Positions 63,301-64,000 of a stretch of 64,000 bases of DNA are shown here, in pieces. Position 1 is the first letter of the stretch. Each line of letters starts with the position of its first letter. Location: contig NC_057925.1 of the NCBI RefSeq assembly GCF_018873765.1, forward strand, positions 61,392,970-61,456,969, read 5' to 3'. Both the position numbers and the translations under genes were made by a program. Source of the DNA: Telopea speciosissima. Taxonomy: Eukaryota > Streptophyta > Magnoliopsida > Proteales > Proteaceae. The notes under the pieces are model-generated. The model searched no databases, was not told the origin of the DNA, and saw nothing but the letters and a program-made list of their open reading frames with translations.

Positions 63301-63716
63301 CCACCAGCTCCTGTTGCTTGCTCATATGCTCTTATATTATCAAAATGAAAACTTTGTCTACTCTCAGCCAAAGTCTACTGGTAAATTCTCCATTCAACCT
63401 CTGATTGAAACTCACCAGGTGGAGGCCCAATGTCAGTATCATCTCCGCCACGGACCTCTACACCAGTCCTCTCTAGTACTGTTTCATCAAACTCTTGTTG
63501 CATTCTTTTTCTCTCAGCTTTCTTTAATCTTCCTCCTTTCAAGTGTTGTGCCATTGCCACTTTCACTTGGATAAGAACATTTGAGCATGAGGCAACATCC
63601 TTGCCTGTACCAGACAAGTGTTGCTTTAACCTAGTGGCTCCTCCAGATAGCAACTTCCCACAATAATTGCATTTGGACTTCTTTTTATCTGCGGACAGGA
63701 GACTCCATGTTGCCAT
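60335..63716 (-). pseudogene. hAT transposase gene, intron-containing, several stops
   Basis: Full domain order of a plant hAT transposase. A BED-type zinc finger (KCNYCGKLLSGGATRLKQHL) starts at 63716. A DUF659/RNase H-like core (VTLMADGWTGS, NFMGSCNGNTVFLKSIDAS, FWTPCAAHSIDLMLKDM, RFATNYIALKSF) covers 63089-62259. LRMVDTEKKPTLAHIYVAI and a short exon with LNPKYHYSLDL follow. The C-terminal dimerisation domain (WWVLYGTSSPNLRKVAVRVL, SSSECERNWSTFSLIHSKRR) is at 61617-61270, then a tail with an Asp-Gly repeat. Disruptions: in-frame TAG 63375-63377, TAA 63276-63278, frame shifts near 62262 and 61275, TAG 60881-60883 and 60578-60580. Introns near 62070-61962 and 61830-61730 fit GT/AG. It would cut and paste hAT ends in the nucleus but is inactive here. 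Confidence 0.88.
60943..61112 (-). repeat. Asp-Gly-coding minisatellite in the hAT tail
   Basis: An array of CACCAT-type hexamers (plus strand) encodes alternating Asp-Gly on the minus strand. It is organised as two copies of a ~66 bp higher-order unit, each with DDSGDGDDG followed by DG repeats. It arose by slippage plus one unit duplication. Confidence 0.85.
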
Positions 63717-64000
63717 GCTATATCAGACATTGTGTACAAAATGTCTTATATTTTACACTGTTACATAAAAAAGCATGTATTAATAACCATGGATCACTTA
63801 AAGTAAGATATTCAAGACTTAAAGTATGCTATTCATAACTCTTAAACGTAATGTCAAGCTACTAGAACTATGAAATAACTATCTCTTATTTATCCCCTAA
63901 CCCTAGTATTTATTTCTTAATTAAAAATAATATTTTGAATTTTAAAAAAAAATATTTATACCTTAAAGTATAAGAAAAATATAGTGTAATGATGTATTTG
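63717..64000. other. hAT interior beyond the BED exon
   Basis: AT-rich sequence to the window edge, probably intron or leader of the transposase gene. Nothing else seen. Confidence 0.45.

Larger units (their letters stand above)
59880..64000 (-). mobile_element. Large hAT transposon, running past the window end
   Basis: The left (3') terminus CAAGGTTCTAAGACTCGG at 59880 matches the terminus of the hAT derivative at 35825; the adjacent TGTCTAGG (59872-59879) is the likely left copy of its duplication. The transposase gene on the minus strand occupies 60335-63716. The other end is right of 64000, so the element is at least 4.1 kb. Confidence 0.8.

Overview
This window is nuclear DNA from a flowering plant. 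The evidence is large intron-containing genes of plant families, AT-rich spacers, plant-type Copia, Gypsy, L1-like LINE, hAT, MULE and PIF/Harbinger-like elements, and a piece of plastid psbB. I cannot name the species from sequence alone.

Only a few host genes are supported. From left to right they are: the last exon of a DNA-3-methyladenine glycosylase (MAG, 123-268, +); a two-exon gamma-tubulin complex component GCP3/SPC98 gene (21619-24297, -); a three-exon SINA-type RING E3 ligase (35376-41447, +) with a 4.5 kb first coding intron and probably a long 5'UTR intron; a seven-exon PTI1-like kinase (46319-50426, +); and an unrecognised small gene start near 57809 with a second possible exon near 58782. 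These genes are unrelated housekeeping or signalling genes and do not form a pathway.

The rest is mostly mobile DNA. (1) 0.7-8.5 kb: LINE remnants, an inverted-repeat element of 0.7 kb and a long-TIR MULE-like element of 1.25 kb. (2) 8.5-20.9 kb: an LTR-retrotransposon stack. A plus-strand Gypsy 3' end has a same-family antisense solo LTR inserted in its coding tail, and its own 3' LTR is split by a 5.17 kb Copia element. A 3.38 kb minus-strand deletion derivative of the same Gypsy family follows. (3) 24.7-30.3 kb: several MITEs, one inside a LINE, and a head-to-tail Tourist-like dimer. (4) 32-37 kb, around and inside the SINA gene: two deletion derivatives of a hAT family, one carrying a plastid psbB fragment. 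(5) 43.2-55.3 kb: hAT MITEs, with MITE-in-MITE nesting at 43.2-44.8 and 53.0-53.8 kb. (6) 59.9 kb to the window end: a large decayed hAT transposase copy whose terminal sequence matches the two derivatives at 32-37 kb.

The best-supported unusual points are exact target-site duplications that resolve the order of insertion, the non-canonical TG...TA LTR ends of the Gypsy family, the psbB fragment inside a hAT derivative, and the source-and-derivatives relationship within that hAT family. I saw no CRISPR array, rRNA or convincing tRNA gene, and nothing that amounts to a new enzymatic system.
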